Part shown: positions 61,134-64,000 of the stretch, one piece after another
Numbering within the stretch: position 1 is the first letter of the stretch
How the letters are laid out: each line of letters starts with the position of its first letter
NCBI GenBank assembly: GCA_963809965.1
Contig: CAWELU010000006.1
Coordinates: 124,001 to 188,000 of the forward strand
Direction: 5' to 3'
From: CAIWHR01 sp963809965
GTDB taxonomy: Bacteria > Pseudomonadota > Gammaproteobacteria > Burkholderiales > Casimicrobiaceae
Length of the DNA stretch: 64,000 nucleotides
Notes under the pieces: model-generated
The model's input: the letters and a program-made list of their open reading frames with translations, nothing else
Database searches by the model: none
What the model was told of the DNA's origin: nothing
Position numbers and translations under genes: made by a program

Positions 61134-61424
61134 CTATCTGATCTCTACGATGACCGGACCTTCCGTGACCATCGGCGGGTTGGCGTGGATATTCGAGGCA
61201 TTCTTCTGGATCCATTCGCGCGCGACTTTCACGCTCTCGTCGGCGCCTGCCTTGTCGTTGCAAACCGTCACCGACATACCGCCCTCGCCACTGCGCACCA
61301 GCGTGTAGCTCACGAGGCCGGGTACTTTCCGGATGACGGATTCGACCTCGACCTTGCGCTGCTCCAACAAGTCGAAAAGCTGCTTAGCGCCAGCACCCGA
61401 GTAGTTTCTAACGACCGCATGCAT
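61134..61424 (-). CDS. Small ABM-like (dimeric alpha/beta barrel) protein
   Basis: A 96-residue protein. MHAVVRNYSGAGAKQLFDLL, EVESVIRKVPGLVSYTLVRS then GEGGMSVTVCNDKAGADESV and AREWIQKNASNIHANPP fit the one-domain ferredoxin-like barrel of ABM/monooxygenase-like proteins. No catalytic residues can be assigned. GGGGATCG upstream of ATG 61424 is a fair Shine-Dalgarno. Confidence 0.7.
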   Translation of the reverse strand: MHAVVRNYSGAGAKQLFDLLEQRKVEVESVIRKVPGLVSYTLVRSGEGGMSVTVCNDKAGADESVKVAREWIQKNASNIHANPPMVTEGPVIVEIR

Positions 61425-61912
61425 ATTCGATCCCCTTGTGAGTTATCGTCTGAACGCCAATCCGGATTCGGTGATCCGGTTCGCGCGTAGACGATCTCCA
61501 TTACACTACGATCACTGCATTGGTACAAGCATGATCGGCGCCGCGAATCGGGTCGCTGGAGTCGATATGGTCAGTTGCCGCTGGTGTGGATCAGCAGCTC
61601 TTGGTGGCACGACGACATCGGCATCGGGTTGGATGCGACCCAAACCGGCCACTGGCGGCTCTCTCCCAGCAATGGGCGAGGTCCGCTTCGTCGCGCACTC
61701 CCTCGCAGGCCGCATGTCGCGGCGGCATGGCAGGACGATAGGACGGGCGGCGTTCCGGGGCGGGCTTGCGGCCTCATGCCGGTCCGTGGAACGCGATCGG
61801 TCGATTGGTGCACGCAGACCGGTGCGGTCGTTGCCTCGAACGCGCCCCAGAACCGATGTACCTGCTGCGGAAGGTTGCTGTAATCTTCGACTCGAGTTTC
61901 CGTATCCGGACA
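61425..61912. other. Gap without recognised gene
   Basis: About 490 bases between the ABM-like gene and the hydrolase. A plus-strand frame continuous with the hydrolase is open from 61766, but its residues are Arg/Cys-rich and unlike the family. Divergent promoters expected. Confidence 0.35.
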
Positions 61913-62809
61913 ATGGCGATTACAACCCAGTTCATCACGACACCGCTTCTTCGCGTCGCCTTCGAAGTCGCCGGCCCCGCCGATGGCTTTCCGGTGGTGC
62001 TCGTTCACGGCTGGCCGGACGACGTGCGCACCTGGGACAGTGTGTTGCCTTCGTTGCATGCGGCAGGCTTCCGCACGTTCGCGCCTTGGCTGCGCGGCTG
62101 TGGGCCGACGCGCTTTCTTCGTGACGACACGTTCCGCAGTGGACAACTCGTCGCGCTCGGACAGGATCTCGTCGATTTCGCCACCGCGCTCGGTCTCCGC
62201 CGACACGCGCTGGTCGGGCACGACTGGGGCGCGCGCGCGGCGTACATCGCCTCGGCGCTTAACGAACCGCGAGTCGCTGCCTGCGTCGCGCTCTCGGTCG
62301 GATACGGTACCAATCATCCCGGCCAAGTCCTGGGCTATCGGCAGACGCAAAACTACTGGTATCACTGGCTGATGGCTACGCCGCGCGGCGACAGGCTGGT
62401 ACGCGAGGATCGACGCGCCTTTACACGTCACATCTGGAATGAATGGTTCGTCGCGTACAAGCCCGATGACGCCGAATTCGAGCGCACCGCGGTCTCCTTC
62501 GACAATCCCGATTGGGCGGAAGTCACGCTGCACTCGTATCGCGCGCGCTGGGGTCACGCGCCGGGCGACCCGCGCTATGCGGAGCTGGAAGCGCGTTTCG
62601 ACCCTGCGCCGAAACAACGCGTGCCCACTTTGACGCTGCACGGGGCACTGGACCCTGTGAATTCGCCGCGGATGAGCGAAGGCAAGGAAGCGTACTTCAC
62701 AGGACGTTACGAGCGGCGGCTGATTCCTGGCGCCGGGCATTTTCCGCAGCGCGAATGCGTCGCCGACGCGAAGCAAGAGATCGTCGATTGGCTCGCTCAG
62801 TACCGATAG
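61913..62809 (+). CDS. Alpha/beta hydrolase, epoxide hydrolase-like (Asp nucleophile)
   Basis: A 298-residue hydrolase and paralogue of 3810-4733. VVLVHGWPDDVRTWDSVLPS holds the oxyanion motif, VGHDWGARAAYIASAL the Asp nucleophile elbow, and IPGAGHFPQRECV the His. The cap region (YWYHWLMATPRG, TAVSFDNPDWAEVTLHSYRA) aligns with the paralogue's YWYQWYLHTERG and SFDNPDFVSVSIQSYR. ATG 61913 has only a weak leader (CCGGAC). Substrate unknown; epoxide hydrolysis is inferred. Confidence 0.88.
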   Translation: MAITTQFITTPLLRVAFEVAGPADGFPVVLVHGWPDDVRTWDSVLPSLHAAGFRTFAPWLRGCGPTRFLRDDTFRSGQLVALGQDLVDFATALGLRRHALVGHDWGARAAYIASALNEPRVAACVALSVGYGTNHPGQVLGYRQTQNYWYHWLMATPRGDRLVREDRRAFTRHIWNEWFVAYKPDDAEFERTAVSFDNPDWAEVTLHSYRARWGHAPGDPRYAELEARFDPAPKQRVPTLTLHGALDPVNSPRMSEGKEAYFTGRYERRLIPGAGHFPQRECVADAKQEIVDWLAQYR

Positions 62810-62936
62810 ACGCTCGGCGCCTCTCTGTTGCAATTGATCCGGGTGGGGCGGAGAGAAGGGCGCGAGGCATTGAGCAACTACCTACCACCGCCTTGCGGCT
62901 GGTCAGGTCGAACTTTTTCCCGTATGAGCCAGCCAT

Positions 62937-64000
62937 TCAGGCCGCGATCCCGGCCTTGCGCAACCCCTCCGGAAAACGGTCAAAGTCGGCTGCGTTCCGG
63001 TAGGGCATGATGCGCCGGCGACGCTCGACCGAGAAGTCCGGCTCGATCCGCAGCAGCTCCGCCCATTCCGCCTGCGCCGCCTCGGGCATGCCGAGATGAC
63101 CGTAGACCGACGCCAGCAGCGCGCGCGACACGTCCGAATGAGGCTGGCTCGTCAGACGCTTGCGCAGTTGCCCGGCTGCCTCCTCGAAGCGTCCGGCCAA
63201 GAAAAGCGCCTGCGCCAGCCAGTGCGAGCGGAGCGGCGCGTAATTCGGATCGAGCCGCATCCCCCGCTCGATCTGTGGGATGCCCTCCTCCGGTCGCCCA
63301 GCGAAATGCAGTGCCCAGCCAAGCAACATGTAGGCATCGGCAAAGTTCGGGTCGACAGCAATCGCCTCGGCAAGTTCGGCCAGCGCCCGCTCGTGCTGGC
63401 GCATCCAGAGGCAGGCATTGCCGAGCGCAACATGCGCGTAGGGCAGGCCCTGGTCGAGCGCCACGGCCTCGCAGCCGATGTCATGAGCGGTCGCGAGCGC
63501 CGCTTCCGGATCATCAACCCAGGCGTTGATGTAGGCGGCAATCAGGACGGTGCAGAGAAACGCCGCGGCGGGCGCGAAGCCGGGATCGAGGCGGCGCGAC
63601 GCTTCCAGCAGTGCGCGCGCCTCGGCGTTGTCCGCGCGCGTGTACCGGTAGTGGAGCTCGCGCCCCTTCAGGAACAGCTCGTAGGCTTCTACACTGGCCG
63701 CGCCCTGCGTCTTGAGCCGCTTCGCTTCAGCGGGGGCCAGCTTGACCAAGAGTGAGCCTACGATCTCGCGCGTCACCTCGTCCTGGAGTTCGAAGATGTC
63801 GGTTAGTTCGCGGTCGTAGCGCTCGGCCCAGAGGTGGCTGCCATCCTGGCAATCGATGAGTTGTGCAGTAACCCGCACCCGGCTGCCCGCCCGGCGCACG
63901 CTGCCCTCGACCAGATAGCGCACCCCTAGGTCGCGGGCGATCTCCTGTACCTTCACTGCGCGGCCGCTATAGCTGAAGCTCGAGTTGCGGGCGATGACGG
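62937..64000 (-). CDS. TPR protein of the adenylate-cyclase-associated type (5' end outside window)
   Basis: A partial gene: the frame runs off the right edge, where it already reads VIARNSSFSYSGRAVKVQEI. LGVRYLVEGSVRRAGSRVRV then TAQLIDCQDGSHLWAERYDR and ELTDIFELQDEVTREIVGSL is the TolB-like module found in many adenylate/guanylate cyclase or winged-helix regulators. TPR repeats follow (LPYAHVALGNACLWMRQHER, FADAYMLLGWALHFAGRPEE, RSHWLAQALFLAGRFEEAAG). The N-terminal output domain (cyclase or DNA-binding) lies beyond the window, so the final function is open. Confidence 0.88.
   Translation of the reverse strand, partial: VIARNSSFSYSGRAVKVQEIARDLGVRYLVEGSVRRAGSRVRVTAQLIDCQDGSHLWAERYDRELTDIFELQDEVTREIVGSLLVKLAPAEAKRLKTQGAASVEAYELFLKGRELHYRYTRADNAEARALLEASRRLDPGFAPAAAFLCTVLIAAYINAWVDDPEAALATAHDIGCEAVALDQGLPYAHVALGNACLWMRQHERALAELAEAIAVDPNFADAYMLLGWALHFAGRPEEGIPQIERGMRLDPNYAPLRSHWLAQALFLAGRFEEAAGQLRKRLTSQPHSDVSRALLASVYGHLGMPEAAQAEWAELLRIEPDFSVERRRRIMPYRNAADFDRFPEGLRKAGIAA

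Noticed and set aside
61571..62833. A 420-codon minus-strand frame over the epoxide hydrolase-like gene
   Set aside because: Composition and lack of motifs mark it as a shadow; the plus strand carries all catalytic motifs.

Overview
The window is high-GC DNA with dense bacterial coding on both strands. Its gene families (CreA, DUF6496, Xfp phosphoketolase, Pqi/MCE transport, AsmA, SelO, and a tripartite-type ABC substrate-binding protein with extra C-terminal fragments) together suggest a betaproteobacterium, probably Burkholderiales or a relative. This is inference from gene content: there is no rRNA or other marker gene here, and I found no tRNA and no CRISPR array.

Layout. 0-5.6 kb: a class A penicillin-binding protein, a TIP30-like NAD(P)-binding protein and two alpha/beta hydrolases with an Asp nucleophile. 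5.8-10.4 kb: a segment bounded by two inverted copies of a ~190-nt non-coding element with conserved hairpins and a terminator-like stem. Inside are a small Cys-rich protein, a YCII-domain protein, AsmA and a beta-carbonic anhydrase; each element copy lies just upstream of an inward-facing gene. 10.6-25.7 kb: mostly ordinary metabolic and envelope genes (hydrolase, PQQ-type sugar dehydrogenase, CreA, two EEP-family proteins, a frameshifted PLD-TVP38 fusion, phosphoketolase, MBL-PAS pair, CBS protein). 26-29.7 kb: a tightly coupled pqiA-pqiA-pqiB-pqiC operon. 30-32.9 kb: a hydrolase, a DsrC-like protein without the usual cysteines and a secreted protein.

33-53.4 kb is an accessory, degraded region. 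It holds an IS256-type transposase remnant, an IS1182-type fragment, an internally deleted IS110-type transposase, several pseudogenes (selO, GNAT, a conserved secreted protein), at least seven of the eight copies of a dispersed palindromic repeat, and a run of minus-strand genes (isoprenylcysteine methyltransferase-like, PAP2 phosphatase, DHFR-like reductase). Each of these three genes is followed by an attC-like site whose R'' box overlaps or abuts the stop codon, so this looks like an integron cassette cluster without an integrase (CALIN). Intact genes in between include an amidase, an orphan T6SS Hcp, a TPR-methyltransferase, a rubrerythrin-like protein and an old yellow enzyme.

53.4-64 kb: a LysR regulator divergent from a CMD/AhpD-like and a PNPOx-like gene, a nine-haem cytochrome c with an OB-fold partner, an SDR, a lipoprotein, another Asp-nucleophile hydrolase (paralogue of the one at 3.8 kb), and a TPR protein of the adenylate-cyclase-associated type that runs off the right end.

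The strongest candidates for something new are the paired structured non-coding element (5858-6046 and 10142-10333), the cassette cluster at 45.3-48.2 kb, and a secreted protein at 34.65 kb whose body is visibly AT-rich. Several frameshifted genes could be real decay or sequencing error; reads would be needed to tell.
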